Shown here in pieces: positions 7,976-17,515 of a stretch of DNA of 64,000 bases. A program made the position numbers and the translations under genes. The notes under the pieces were generated by a model that saw only the letters and a program-made list of their open reading frames with translations, was not told the origin of the DNA and made no database searches. Source of the DNA: Paenibacillus graminis (GTDB lineage: Bacteria; Bacillota; Bacilli; Paenibacillales; Paenibacillaceae); assembly GCF_000758705.1 (NCBI RefSeq), contig NZ_CP009287.1, positions 4,092,001 through 4,156,000 on the forward strand. Reading direction: 5' to 3'. Numbering within the stretch: position 1 is the first letter of the stretch; every line of letters starts with the position of its first letter.

Positions 7976-8731
7976 ATGTCATCTTTATTCAGTTTGGCAG
8001 GTAAAACAGCAATCGTAACCGGTGCTGCCCAAGGTCTTGGACAAGGGATAGCTCTTGCCTTTGCAGAAGCAGGCGCAGACGTGATCTCCGCTTCCCTCAA
8101 TGCAAGCGACGAAACAGTAGCCGCGGCCAAAGCCTTTGGCGTAAAAGCACTCAGCATCGCAGGCGATTTGAGCGATCACACCAAGCTTCAAGGCATGTTC
8201 GACGAAGCTGTTGCTTTTACCGGGAAGGTAGACATTCTTGTCAACTGCGCAGGCATGATCCGCCGCACTCCAGCCAAAGACCATAGTGAAAAGGACTGGT
8301 TCGATGTCATCAATCTGAACTTGAACACAGTGTTCCTGCTGTCGCAAATTGCCGGACGCCACTTCCTGGAAAGAGGCAACGGTAAAATCATCAACATCTG
8401 CTCTATGCTCTCCTACCAGGGCGGGATCAACGTGCCCGGGTATACCGCGAGCAAGCACGGCGTAGCCGGTCTGACCAAAGCTTTTGCCAATGAATGGGCT
8501 GGCTCCGGTCTGAATATCAACGCTATCGCTCCAGGATATATGGCTACTGAAAATACTGCACCAATCCGTGCCGACCAGAACCGTTCCGACTCTATCCTCG
8601 ACCGTATTCCTGCGGGACGCTGGGGAACTGCGGAAGATGTTAAAGGACCTGCTGTGTTCTTGGCATCGGCAGCTTCCGACTACCTGAACGGCCACATCCT
8701 GAATGTCGATGGCGGATGGCTCGCCAGATAA
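7976..8731 (+). CDS. kduD: 2-deoxy-D-gluconate 3-dehydrogenase / 2-keto-3-deoxy-5-ketogluconate reductase
   Basis: KduD is the short-chain dehydrogenase that uses NAD(H) to convert the KduI product to 2-keto-3-deoxygluconate. The 251-aa product shows the cofactor motif TGAAQGLGQG, N-C-A-G in strand 4, the serine in NICSMLSYQGG, the catalytic Y-x-x-x-K in GYTASKHGV, and NAIAPGYMATENT, typical of KduD. ATG 7976 has AAAGGAGAG in front; the open frame extends to 7940 without a ribosome site. KDG kinase and aldolase are not in the window, so the pathway must be completed elsewhere. Confidence 0.94.
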   Translation: MSSLFSLAGKTAIVTGAAQGLGQGIALAFAEAGADVISASLNASDETVAAAKAFGVKALSIAGDLSDHTKLQGMFDEAVAFTGKVDILVNCAGMIRRTPAKDHSEKDWFDVINLNLNTVFLLSQIAGRHFLERGNGKIINICSMLSYQGGINVPGYTASKHGVAGLTKAFANEWAGSGLNINAIAPGYMATENTAPIRADQNRSDSILDRIPAGRWGTAEDVKGPAVFLASAASDYLNGHILNVDGGWLAR

Positions 8732-8822
8732 ATCCGGGATTATACAATCAGGCTGCGGGCGTGTTATGAAATGACATCGGCTTACTCTGCAAGCAGCTGC
8801 TGCTAATCCTGCCTTCAAGCCA

Positions 8823-8863
8823 AAAAGGCTGCACTGTCCACACTATGGACGCTGCAGCCTTTT
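8823..8863 (+). terminator. terminator of the kdu operon
   Basis: AAAAGGCTGCA pairs with TGCAGCCTTTT around a loop with a second short stem (GTCCA/TGGAC). It lies 90 nt after the kduD stop and could also serve the convergent gene at 8962. Confidence 0.75.
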
Positions 8864-8961
8864 GCAGTTTTAGAACAAACGCCTAACACCAGAATGACAA
8901 ATTGCTCCCAAAGATCTTTTTTCCCAGTGGTCCTCCAGTAAAAAAGCATGCCTGGCATCTC

Positions 8962-9477
8962 TCAGGTAAATTCAACAAATTCATCCGGGTGGGTACGGAT
9001 ATATTCAGCGATTATAGTATGGCTATCCGGTATAATCCGCTGAAAGCGTTCATACAAGACGTTGATGATCCGCCGCAGATCCTGGTCTGTTTCGAGGTCC
9101 TTCAAACCCGCATCGCCCCATTCCAATCCCAACCTGAGGTTTCTGGTCTCCAGCCTCTCCTGTGTCTCTTCGAGCAGCTCCCGCAGCACATTATCTGCAA
9201 AAAAACGCACCCCCTCCAGCACTCCGCTCCAATAACCTGGCTGTCCCAGTAAGTAAGAGCTCCAAGCATATAATTCTGCCGGTGAGCGGTAGCTGTGGTC
9301 ATACATGATGCGGAACATGCAAAGTGCTCTCTGTCCCTTGCCCAGCTCTGTGATTGCCGCAGCTTTTACTGCTGGAGATTTCCCGCGGATCCGCATAAAG
9401 GTGGGCTCCATACAAGCCCATGCGAGCCTTTCATCACTATAAGAATCAAAATCTATCCTTCCCATGGCCACGAGCAT
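8962..9477 (-). CDS. uncharacterised 171-aa cytoplasmic protein
   Basis: I do not recognise this protein. It is soluble, with no signal peptide and no membrane segment, and is predicted mostly helical with many Arg/Glu pairs. It has a DFDSYSDERLAWACMEP start and ends in a helix around AEYIRTHPDEFVEF. ATG 9477 is favoured over ATG 9483 because AGGAGG lies 8 nt before it but only 2 nt before the upstream codon. It shares the space between the kdu operon and the beta-galactosidase gene and shows no link to either. Confidence 0.65.
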   Translation of the reverse strand: MLVAMGRIDFDSYSDERLAWACMEPTFMRIRGKSPAVKAAAITELGKGQRALCMFRIMYDHSYRSPAELYAWSSYLLGQPGYWSGVLEGVRFFADNVLRELLEETQERLETRNLRLGLEWGDAGLKDLETDQDLRRIINVLYERFQRIIPDSHTIIAEYIRTHPDEFVEFT

Positions 9478-9779
9478 GTTCATCGCCTCCTATGTCATAT
9501 TATACCTTTTCGGACAATGCCTGCGGGCGTTCGGCCTTTTTTGTGATAGGTTTAATGCAATTAGACTTACAGGAGCATCCACAGGACAGAGGAATTCTCA
9601 CTATTTGTGATGCACAGGGCCAAGTGGCCGGTACCGTCCCGCAAAGCTGTCCCTCAAGTCATAGCAACAGTTTTTGGAGGATAGCCCCAGATGTCTATTT
9701 TCCAGCAATCTGTTAAAGATGGTCAAAACGTGAAAAACGGCGATTCTCCTATCACGGGAACCGCCGCTTAGCTGCTGAT
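9478..9779. other. 302-bp intergenic stretch
   Basis: It holds the upstream region of the 171-aa gene and the 3' flank of the GH42 gene. A weak inverted repeat (CGGCG and CGCCG, about 9737-9766) may be the GH42 terminator, but its T run is poor. I see no gene here. Confidence 0.4.
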
Positions 9780-11849
9780 TTAGTGCGCCCGCTTCAGGAT
9801 AGCCAGGCCATGAACCGGAAGTGTGAGCACAGCAGGGACAGCCTCGCCTGACTCCAATTCCGTGTATGCTCTGCCGTCCAGCTCTACGGACTGCTCCATG
9901 CCGCTGAAATTCTGCACAAATACATAATCGATTGCGCCGTCTGTGCGCCATTGGGCCGTGACGCCCGCCGGCAGCTCCGTGTCCAATGTGCGGACAATGC
10001 CTGCCTGTTTGGCAATCGCCGCGTACAGCTCCACATAGAATCCGGCATCCTTCACGCGGGTAGCGAGATGGTAAGCACGGCCTTCACCTAAACGGTTCAG
10101 CGTCAGCGCAGGCTGCCTCGCATAGAAGTCTGTACGGTACGTGCCCAGCGCCTCTGCCCCTTCAAGGTGGATCAGCTCGGCAATCTCATGCGCGTCATAG
10201 TCTCCTTCGAGACTTAGGGCATTGCCGGAATTCATCACCAGCCCGTTCAGATCACGGCTGTGCAAGCCTTCGGTCTCTTCGGCCCAGATGCCAAGTGTAC
10301 GGCGCAGAGGGCCAGGGAATCCGCCCAAATGGCAAAGATCCGTCTCTCCGACCACACCCGACCAATAAGTTCCCAAGAAGGTACCGCCTTCTTCGACATA
10401 CTTCTCAATCCGTTTGCCGTTGTCCTCGCTGATCAGATACAGCATGGGTCCGATCACCAGCTTATAGGCGGAGAAGTCTTCCTCCGAACCGATAATATCG
10501 ACCGGAATGCCCAGCTCCCACAGTGCCTGATAATGCTGAAGCACCGTTTCTTCATATTTCAGGCCGGAGTTGCGGATACCCTGGGCATCCTTAACCGCCC
10601 AGCGGTTGTCCCAGTCATATATAATAGCGGTCTGCACAGGTGTGGTTGTGCCTACTACGTCTTGCAGCTCTGCGAGGGTACGTCCAACTTCGGCAACATC
10701 GCGGAAGACACGGGTTTCGGCGTGGCCGCTGTGGTCAATCACGGCACCGTGGAATTTCTCGCTGGAACCGCGGCTTTTGCGCCATTGGAAGTACTGGACA
10801 GAGTCTGAGCCGTGGGCAACCGCCTGCAGCGAAGACAGCTTGTGCATGCCAGGCCGCTTCAGCTTGCTGACCGACTGCCAGTTCGTAAGCGAAGGTGTGC
10901 TTTCCATGAGCAGGAATGGCTTGTGCTTGAAGGTACGGAACATATCGTGGTGCATCGCCGTCCAGGCCGCGAGCCGGGCATCGTCATTATCTTCGGTGTA
11001 CCCCCAGGCCGGATAGGCATCCCAGGAAACGACATCCAGGATTTTGGCCAGCTTGCGGTAATCCACGCCGTCAATATTGTGCATATTGGTCGTTACCGGC
11101 AGCTCAGAATTATAATTGCGCACAGAATCAATCTCGTGCTGGCAGAAATCAATCGTCGACTCGCTTACGAAGCGGCGCCAGTCCAGGTTAAGTCCGTGCA
11201 CCTGGTTTTCTCCGTGCGGGGCCGGGGACTCCACCTGATCCCAGGAAGTGTACGTATGGCTCCAGAACGTTGCCCACCAGGCATGATTCAATTCATCCAG
11301 GCTGTCGTCGTATTTCACCTTTAGCCATTCCCTGAAGTTGGCCTGGCACAGGTCACAGTGGCATTCACCGCCGTACTCATTCGAGATATGCCAGCCAATA
11401 CCTGCCGGATGATCCGCGTAACGCTCAGCCAGTTTGCCGTTCAGCAGGGCTGTCTTCTGCCGATACACCGGCGATGTATAGCAGTGGTTGTGCCGGACAC
11501 CATGCAAATTGCGCACGCGGTTTCGTTCTACCCGCAGCACTTCCGGATATTTCGCTGACATCCAGGCGGGACGTGCGCCGCTCGGGGTAGCCAGAAAAGC
11601 ATAAATCCCATTCTCGGCAAAGGTATCGAGAATGCTGTCCAGCCAATGGAAGGTGAATACGCCTTCCTCCGGCTCCAGCGATACCCAGGAGAAGATGCCT
11701 ACAGACATTACATTGCATTTCGCCAGTTTCATCATGCGGATATCCTCACGCAGCACTTCAGGATATTTCAGCCATTGCTCGGGATTATAGTCGGCCCCAT
11801 GCAGCATGGCCGGAATCTTGCTGCTGACCGGGGATAATTTCATATTCAT
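9780..11849 (-). CDS. GH42 beta-galactosidase
   Basis: The ~689-aa intracellular protein is a glycoside hydrolase family 42 beta-galactosidase, hydrolysing terminal beta-galactosides such as galactan oligosaccharides. The N-terminal TIM barrel begins GADYNPEQW. The acid/base Glu is in HISNEYGG and the nucleophile Glu in FLLMESTPS. The family's zinc site appears as a Cys in RHNHCYTS and three Cys in CHCDLC. A trimerisation/flavodoxin-like domain and a small C-terminal beta domain follow. There is no signal peptide. ATG 11861 overlaps its own ribosome site, so ATG 11849 is preferred. It is divergent from an AraC regulator, which probably controls it. No permease is adjacent. Confidence 0.93.
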   Translation of the reverse strand: MNMKLSPVSSKIPAMLHGADYNPEQWLKYPEVLREDIRMMKLAKCNVMSVGIFSWVSLEPEEGVFTFHWLDSILDTFAENGIYAFLATPSGARPAWMSAKYPEVLRVERNRVRNLHGVRHNHCYTSPVYRQKTALLNGKLAERYADHPAGIGWHISNEYGGECHCDLCQANFREWLKVKYDDSLDELNHAWWATFWSHTYTSWDQVESPAPHGENQVHGLNLDWRRFVSESTIDFCQHEIDSVRNYNSELPVTTNMHNIDGVDYRKLAKILDVVSWDAYPAWGYTEDNDDARLAAWTAMHHDMFRTFKHKPFLLMESTPSLTNWQSVSKLKRPGMHKLSSLQAVAHGSDSVQYFQWRKSRGSSEKFHGAVIDHSGHAETRVFRDVAEVGRTLAELQDVVGTTTPVQTAIIYDWDNRWAVKDAQGIRNSGLKYEETVLQHYQALWELGIPVDIIGSEEDFSAYKLVIGPMLYLISEDNGKRIEKYVEEGGTFLGTYWSGVVGETDLCHLGGFPGPLRRTLGIWAEETEGLHSRDLNGLVMNSGNALSLEGDYDAHEIAELIHLEGAEALGTYRTDFYARQPALTLNRLGEGRAYHLATRVKDAGFYVELYAAIAKQAGIVRTLDTELPAGVTAQWRTDGAIDYVFVQNFSGMEQSVELDGRAYTELESGEAVPAVLTLPVHGLAILKRAH

Positions 11850-12036
11850 TGGCAGGTTCATCCTTTCGGCAGGTTGTCCATGTCCAGATGGGATTATTCT
11901 CTGATAATATGTGAGGACAAGCCCTGTCTATTTCATGAATCATTCTTTATACTGTATATAATATAGGATAAAATCATTCAGGCAGTAGGAGTATACACTC
12001 GCTTTACTAGCACAAAATGAATACGAGGTGACCATC
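11850..12036. promoter_or_regulatory. divergent promoter region, GH42 / AraC
   Basis: 187 bp separate the beta-galactosidase gene from the AraC-type regulator. The middle is AT-rich with TATAATATAGGATA near 11956, a good -10 candidate. I could not define operator half-sites with confidence. Confidence 0.4.
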
Positions 12037-12897
12037 ATGCTCCCCTTCTCGCTAATTGAAATGCCGCGCGACCCGAACCGTTTTCCCTTGTATCCCTATT
12101 CGGTCGGCCGGCACATCCAGTATCATCATGTTCGGCCCGGCGGTTTTCCCGTATACCAAATCTTTCTGATCCGCACCGGAAAAGGCTTATTCCGGGATCT
12201 AGAGACTGGTGGGGAAACGGTTCTCGAATCCGGTATGGCTTTCGCTTATCCGCCGGACCGGGGCCATGAATATTACCCGCTGTCCCTGGAGCCCTGGCAT
12301 GTGGGCTTCATCGGCTTCCACGGGGACCTCTCCCAGGGGCTGCTGGAAGGAATCGGGATGCAGCCTGCCGCCCTGCCCTTACGCCCTGAGCGCTTCGAGG
12401 AGTGCTGGGAACAGGTGGGCAGTATCTGGCACACTGTGAACCAGCAGGCCAGCCGTCAGGATGAACAGGTGATGCAGGAGCTGTCCGTAGCGCTCTACCG
12501 GCTGCTGCTGCTGCTTCGCCGCAGTGATTCTGACACAGGCCCCGCTGGGCGGCTGGAACTGGAGAACGTACGCAATGAGGCATTGCAGAAGGCGGTAAGC
12601 CTGATCAATGAGCATTTTACCGAACCGCTGCTGGTCTCTAATCTTGCGGCCGCCGTAGGGTACTCCGTACAGCACTTTCAACGGCTGTTCCTGCAGGAAT
12701 ACGGGATTACACCGCATAAATATTTGCAGAACCTCCGTCTGGAGCGCGCACTGCAATTGATGAGGGAGAATGCCGATATACCAGTACAAGACATCGCACT
12801 GAATCTCGGCATGGAAACCAATTATTTCATCCGTGTCTTTCGGAATACATATGGTTGTACGCCGGGGACGATGCGCAAGCGGCTGCATGAATCCTAA
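12037..12897 (+). CDS. AraC-family transcriptional regulator
   Basis: The 286-aa protein has an N-terminal cupin-like sugar-sensing domain (R-P-G-G-F-P-V-Y-Q-I-F, then P-P-D-R-G-H-E-Y). The C-terminal AraC DNA-binding domain has two helix-turn-helix units: the first around VSNLAAAVGYSVQHFQRLF, the second around IALNLGMETNYFIRVFRN followed by G-C-T-P. GAGGTG at 12025-12030 points to ATG 12037; the GTG at 12028 overlaps the ribosome site. Being divergent from the GH42 gene it is most likely its activator. Confidence 0.9.
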   Translation: MLPFSLIEMPRDPNRFPLYPYSVGRHIQYHHVRPGGFPVYQIFLIRTGKGLFRDLETGGETVLESGMAFAYPPDRGHEYYPLSLEPWHVGFIGFHGDLSQGLLEGIGMQPAALPLRPERFEECWEQVGSIWHTVNQQASRQDEQVMQELSVALYRLLLLLRRSDSDTGPAGRLELENVRNEALQKAVSLINEHFTEPLLVSNLAAAVGYSVQHFQRLFLQEYGITPHKYLQNLRLERALQLMRENADIPVQDIALNLGMETNYFIRVFRNTYGCTPGTMRKRLHES

Positions 12898-13008
12898 ACA
12901 GGAGACAACCTGGTATGACGCTGCCCAAGTGACGAAGTGCCCGTTCGAAAGGATCACGTTTATCTAGCAGACACATAAAGACAATACACACACAAGGTGG
13001 TAGAAGCT

Positions 13009-14991
13009 GTGGAGATTTTTGAATACATCTTACTCATGCTGGCGGCAATCGCGTTATCCAATTTGCTGAACCGGTTTATCCCGTCCGTTTCGGTCCCTAT
13101 TATTCAGATTGCTCTCGGGGTCGGGATTACCTATCTGCCTTTGCATTTTGAATTAAGGCTTAACCCCGAGCTGTTTTTACTGTTGTTTATCGCTCCCCTG
13201 CTGTTCAATGACGGGCGCCATTCTGACAAAGAAGCGCTGTGGAGCTTGAAGAAACCCATTCTTTTATTAGCGTTGGGCTTGGTATTCATGACGGTAGTTA
13301 TCCTGGGCTTCTTTCTGAATTGGCTGCTTCCTGTCATCCCGCTGGCTGCGGCTTTTGCGCTGGCTGCGGCACTCGCTCCTACCGATGCCATTGCCGTTGG
13401 CGCCCTGGAAGAGAAAATCCACATCCCCCATCAAACGATGAAAATCCTGGAGGGAGAATCCCTGATCAACGACGCTTCGGGGCTGGTATCCTTTCAGTTT
13501 GCTGCCGCAGCGATGGTAACCGGCGCTTTCTCCTTGCGTTCGGCCAGTCTGAGCTTTGTAGGAATATCCATCGGAGGCATTGTGCTTGGGCTGCTGCTGA
13601 CCCTTGTGAAATATGTATTTGTGAAGTGGCTGCGCAAACTGGGCATGGAGAATGTAACGCTGCATATGCTGATTGAGGTCTTAACCCCCTTCGCAGTGTT
13701 TCTGGCGGCTGAGGAGCTTGGCGTTAATGGAATCTTGGCGGCTGTCAGCGCGGGTATCGCGCACTCCTTTGGCTATAAAAAATTGGACCCCGAGGTTGCC
13801 AGATTGAATATTGTGTCCAAAAGCACCTGGTCTGTCATCATTTATGTTCTGAATGGACTGGTTTTTCTGCTGCTGGGCACACAGCTCCCGGAAATTATAC
13901 GGACGATCTGGAGCAGTTCCAACCTTGGACACGCCGAAGTGATCGCCTACACTCTGGTATTGACCCTTGCCGTGCTGACCCTGCGCTTTATCTGGGTTCT
14001 CTTCATGAAGCTTCCCGGAAGCAGTGAACAGATACCCGTCCGGGGACATAAAATCAGAAACGCGCTCATCCTGAGCCTATCCGGTGTACGCGGAACGATC
14101 ACGCTGGCTAGTACATTATCCCTGCCTTTTCTCCTTGATAACGGGAACCCGTTCCCGGAGCGGGATCTGATTATTTTTTTGGCGGCAGGTGTCATTCTGT
14201 GGACCTTGCTGGCGGCTAACTACCTGCTGCCTCTTCTGATCAAAAATGAAGTGGATTCCGAAAATGACGAATCACACATTGAAATCGAAATCCTCCGCAA
14301 TGTTGTGATTGCGTTAAGTGAACAAACAAATGAAGACAACAGAGCGGCAATCAGCAAAATTATCAGCACATACAATTCACGGATCCGCAAGCTGAAAAAG
14401 GAAGAAACCGGGGACAGGCTCCAACGCCCATGGATCATCCAGACGCTCAAATGGCTCCGGGAGAACACCTTGCAGGCGATCCAAAACAAAGAAGTCAATC
14501 CCTTCATGGCATACCGCTATTTGCATAGACTCAACAGAACGCTGTACCGCTTCACCAAAGATGAACAATACAGAACAGACCTGCTGGCGCTCCGGCAATG
14601 GATGGAAGTATCCGGCATCCTGCAGCAGGCCAGATTAACGTTTCAGGAAAGGCGCGCAGCCGTAGATGCATTCCGGATACGCAACATCCACTATGTTATT
14701 GTGCAATTAAAGAACATACTGCCTACAGCGGGAGCCGAGATTGAAGATGTCAGCTCTTTACTTCTGCGTTATGAACGGATGCTTGGCAGATATACGCGAA
14801 ATGAACCTGACCCTTCGGCCAAAGAGGACTTGGATACGTCGCTGGACGAACTGGCCCGGGTAGGCATCCAATTAGAGAGAGACCAGATTCAGCACATGTT
14901 CGAATCCGGCAAGCTGTCGCGGGCCGGAATGAAGGGAATGAAAAGCAACCTGCTGCTGATGGAGCATGACCTCCGGGAATTAACCCTTTGA
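13009..14991 (+). CDS. CPA1-family cation/proton antiporter (NhaP/YvgP type)
   Basis: The 660-aa protein is a monovalent cation:proton antiporter with about twelve membrane segments in residues 1-410. Signature residues are present: ALAPTDAIAVGAL in the first discontinuous helix and EGESLINDASGLVSF, whose Asn-Asp pair defines the electroneutral CPA1 type, plus SGVRGTITLA near the end of the pore domain. The last ~245 residues are a cytoplasmic, highly charged helical tail, as in Bacillus NhaP/YvgP proteins. GTG 13009 is preferred because AAGGTGG lies 8 nt before it. It stands alone; substrate preference (Na+ or K+) cannot be read from sequence. Confidence 0.9.
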   Translation: MEIFEYILLMLAAIALSNLLNRFIPSVSVPIIQIALGVGITYLPLHFELRLNPELFLLLFIAPLLFNDGRHSDKEALWSLKKPILLLALGLVFMTVVILGFFLNWLLPVIPLAAAFALAAALAPTDAIAVGALEEKIHIPHQTMKILEGESLINDASGLVSFQFAAAAMVTGAFSLRSASLSFVGISIGGIVLGLLLTLVKYVFVKWLRKLGMENVTLHMLIEVLTPFAVFLAAEELGVNGILAAVSAGIAHSFGYKKLDPEVARLNIVSKSTWSVIIYVLNGLVFLLLGTQLPEIIRTIWSSSNLGHAEVIAYTLVLTLAVLTLRFIWVLFMKLPGSSEQIPVRGHKIRNALILSLSGVRGTITLASTLSLPFLLDNGNPFPERDLIIFLAAGVILWTLLAANYLLPLLIKNEVDSENDESHIEIEILRNVVIALSEQTNEDNRAAISKIISTYNSRIRKLKKEETGDRLQRPWIIQTLKWLRENTLQAIQNKEVNPFMAYRYLHRLNRTLYRFTKDEQYRTDLLALRQWMEVSGILQQARLTFQERRAAVDAFRIRNIHYVIVQLKNILPTAGAEIEDVSSLLLRYERMLGRYTRNEPDPSAKEDLDTSLDELARVGIQLERDQIQHMFESGKLSRAGMKGMKSNLLLMEHDLRELTL

Positions 14992-15170
14992 GCGGGCCGG
15001 GCAAATCCCCGGTCTAAGCGGTCCTGGCAGCAAGAAAATCAGCTGTGCCGCAGAGATCGCTTGCCTGAGAGCAGAACGGCTGTGCTGTCTCCCACGGACA
15101 GTACAACCGTCTTGTATTTCGGTCTAGAATTACCTTGGAGACCAACTCCCCATGAATCCTACCTAACTCC

Positions 15171-15299
15171 AAGTGGAAAAGTGTACTAATTTGCTAGAGT
15201 ATCCCGTCATCGACAGATGAAGTGGAAAAAGGTACACTAATTCAGCTCATTTCTCCATTGGACGAGGAATATAGCTTGATTAAGTTTACTTTTTCCATT
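15171..15299. repeat. three copies of a TGGAAAAAG-type motif
   Basis: The motif AGTGGAAAAGTGTACTAAT occurs at 15172-15190, again with one base inserted at 15221-15241, and in inverted form at 15279-15297. A further TTGGAAAAA/TTTTTCCAA hairpin (15323-15331 with 15341-15349) follows. The function is unknown; the block leads directly into the tandem array. Confidence 0.6.
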
Positions 15300-15372
15300 A
15301 AAATCTTACGATTTTTGAATTTTTGGAAAAATAAGCTCCCTTTTTCCAACTAGCACTTGGAAGGAGCCGGAT

Positions 15373-15608
15373 GCTCCAACAACGGTATTTCCTCCGTTGT
15401 CTCCGGGCAACCCGGCCTTCGTTGCTCCAACAACGGTATTTCTGCTGTTGTTTCCGGGCAACCCGGCCTTCATTGCTCTAACAACGGCATTTCTGCCGTT
15501 GTTTCCGGGCAAACCAGCCTTCGTTGCTCCAACAACGGCATTTCTGCCGTTGTTTCCGGGCAAACCGGCCTTCGTTGCTCTAACAACGGCATTTCTGCCG
15601 TTGTTCGC
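15373..15608. repeat. tandem array of five 51-bp hairpin units (array 1)
   Basis: Units begin 51 bp apart (AACGG at 15381, 15432, 15483, 15534 and 15585). Each contains ACAACGGC-ATTTCT-GCCGTTGT, a hairpin with an eight-base-pair stem, and most contain a second small hairpin, CCGGGCAACCCGG. Base changes in the stems keep pairing, some as G-T pairs. Because 51 is a multiple of three, open frames run through the array on both strands; I do not regard them as genes. The array lies in the 784-bp space between the convergent antiporter and ABC-exporter genes. No other gene is visible in 14992-15775. Confidence 0.9.
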
Positions 15609-15775
15609 TACAAAACTCGTCCATAAGTGTTTCTCCAAATTTCTGCACATTTTATCCATAAGAGGAAGTAATCATAGTTTCCTATACAACTTAAAAAACA
15701 GCTGCCCGCCCTGGACTTCATCCTCAAGTCCAGGCTGCAGCTGTATTTTAATGCCTATCCTTAGTGTTTAACAAA

Positions 15776-17515
15776 TTACACTGCCGCAAATTGGCTGTTA
15801 TACAGCCGGGCGTAATGGCCGCCGCGTTCCAGCAGGCCCTCATGAGTGCCGCTCTCGATGATATCACCGTCTTTCATATAAAGAATCACGTCCGCCTCGC
15901 GGATCGTGGACAGCCGGTGGGCAATCACGAAGCTGGTGCGGCCGGAAATCATCGCCAGAAAAGCCTTCTGGATACGCGCCTCCGTCAAGGTGTCGATACT
16001 GCTGGTCGCTTCGTCCAGAATCAGCATGGGCGGATCGGCAAGCATGACACGGGCGATGGTGAGCAATTGCTTCTGTCCCTGGGACAGATTATCCCCTGAA
16101 CCGGAAATCTTCGTGGCATAACCTTCGGGCAGCCGCTGGATGAAGCTGTGGGCATTCGCAGCCTTGGCGGCGGCAATCACTTCTTCCTCAGTCGCCTCCG
16201 GCTTGCCGTATGCGATATTGTCGCGGATCGATCCCCCATACAGCCAGGTATCCTGCAGCACCATCCCGAAATTGCGGCGCAGGCTGTCGCGTGTAACGGC
16301 CCTGATATCGGTCCCGTCCAGCTTGATGCTGCCGCTGTCCACATCATAGAAGCGCATCAGCAGGTTAACCAGTGTAGTTTTCCCGGCCCCTGTCTGCCCG
16401 ACGATGGCCACCCGTGTGCCCGGCTTCACTTCCAGGCTGAAATTCCGGATCAGCGGGCGCTCCGGAGAATAGGCAAAGCTCACCTGGTCAAATGTGATCG
16501 TCCCCTGGCTTATGCCGAGCACCCGCGCGTCTTCAGCATCCTGGGTTTCCGGCGGCAGATCCAGAATTGCAAAAATCCGCTGGGCCGAAGCCGTTGCTGA
16601 TTGAAGCTGCGTAATGACACCGGTAATTTCATTGAACGGCTTTGCGAACAGGTTCGAATAGATCAGGAAGCTGGAGAGATCCCCGACTGTGAAATGGCCT
16701 CCGATCACCAGAGCGCTGCCAATCATGGCAATCACAGAAAACGTAATATTGTTCACCAGCCGTGTGCTTGGATTGGACAGCGAGCCGTAGAACTGGGCTT
16801 TGACACCGGTCTGGTACAGCTCATTATTCCGTACGGAGAACTCCGCGAAGCTGTGGTCTTCATACCGGAACGCCTGCACTACCTTCTGGCCGCCGACGAT
16901 TTCCTCTACATATCCGTTCAGCCCGCCGAGTATTTTAGCCTGCTCGCGGAACAGCTTCTGGGAGCGTGTAGTTATGAACCGGGCGACATAAAAGGTTGCC
17001 GGTGCCGACAACAGCACAACCAGTGTCATCACCGGACTGATGTAAAGCATCAGACCAATGGCTCCGGCAATGGTCACCACTCCGGTAAGCAGTGTAGAGA
17101 AGCCTTGCAGCAATCCGTCCGAGACCGCATCCATATCATTCACGAACCGGGAAATGCTGTCTCCCTGCGGATGGTTGTCATGGAACTTCAGCGGCAGCAC
17201 ATTTAGCTTGTCGAACAGCTCCCGCCGCAAATCATAGACTGTCCGGTAGGCGATCCGGTTGGTATAGTAAGTCAGCAGCCAGCCAAAAAAGCTGCCGACC
17301 AAATAGACCACTGCCAGAAGCAGGAGCAGCCGGAGGACGCGGGCAAAATCCACTTGTCCAGGACCAGTCATCTGGTCGACAGCCCAGCCAATCAGGAGTG
17401 GACCGATCAGACTGGCGATCACACTCAGGAGAGCACAGAACACAGCGGCAATGGCGATGCCCCGGTGTTGTCTGGTATAACCTATAATTCTTTTCCAGGT
17501 TGCTCCAACATTCAT
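15776..17515 (-). CDS. heterodimeric ABC exporter, canonical half (YfiC-like)
   Basis: The 579-aa half-transporter has six membrane segments in residues ~15-310 followed by an ATPase domain: Walker A GQTGAGKTT, Q-loop VLQDTWLYGG, signature LSQGQ, Walker B MLILDEATSSID with the catalytic Glu, and the switch His in IAHRLST. It resembles B. subtilis YfiC and similar multidrug or lipid exporters. The gene overlaps the upstream half-transporter by four bases (ATGA), so the two are translated together and probably form one heterodimer. The substrate is unknown. Confidence 0.92.
   Translation of the reverse strand: MNVGATWKRIIGYTRQHRGIAIAAVFCALLSVIASLIGPLLIGWAVDQMTGPGQVDFARVLRLLLLLAVVYLVGSFFGWLLTYYTNRIAYRTVYDLRRELFDKLNVLPLKFHDNHPQGDSISRFVNDMDAVSDGLLQGFSTLLTGVVTIAGAIGLMLYISPVMTLVVLLSAPATFYVARFITTRSQKLFREQAKILGGLNGYVEEIVGGQKVVQAFRYEDHSFAEFSVRNNELYQTGVKAQFYGSLSNPSTRLVNNITFSVIAMIGSALVIGGHFTVGDLSSFLIYSNLFAKPFNEITGVITQLQSATASAQRIFAILDLPPETQDAEDARVLGISQGTITFDQVSFAYSPERPLIRNFSLEVKPGTRVAIVGQTGAGKTTLVNLLMRFYDVDSGSIKLDGTDIRAVTRDSLRRNFGMVLQDTWLYGGSIRDNIAYGKPEATEEEVIAAAKAANAHSFIQRLPEGYATKISGSGDNLSQGQKQLLTIARVMLADPPMLILDEATSSIDTLTEARIQKAFLAMISGRTSFVIAHRLSTIREADVILYMKDGDIIESGTHEGLLERGGHYARLYNSQFAAV

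Noticed and set aside
15306..15771. Open frames with 17-residue repeats running through array 1 on both strands
   Set aside because: They arise because 51 is divisible by three; they have no ribosome sites and no independent evidence for translation.
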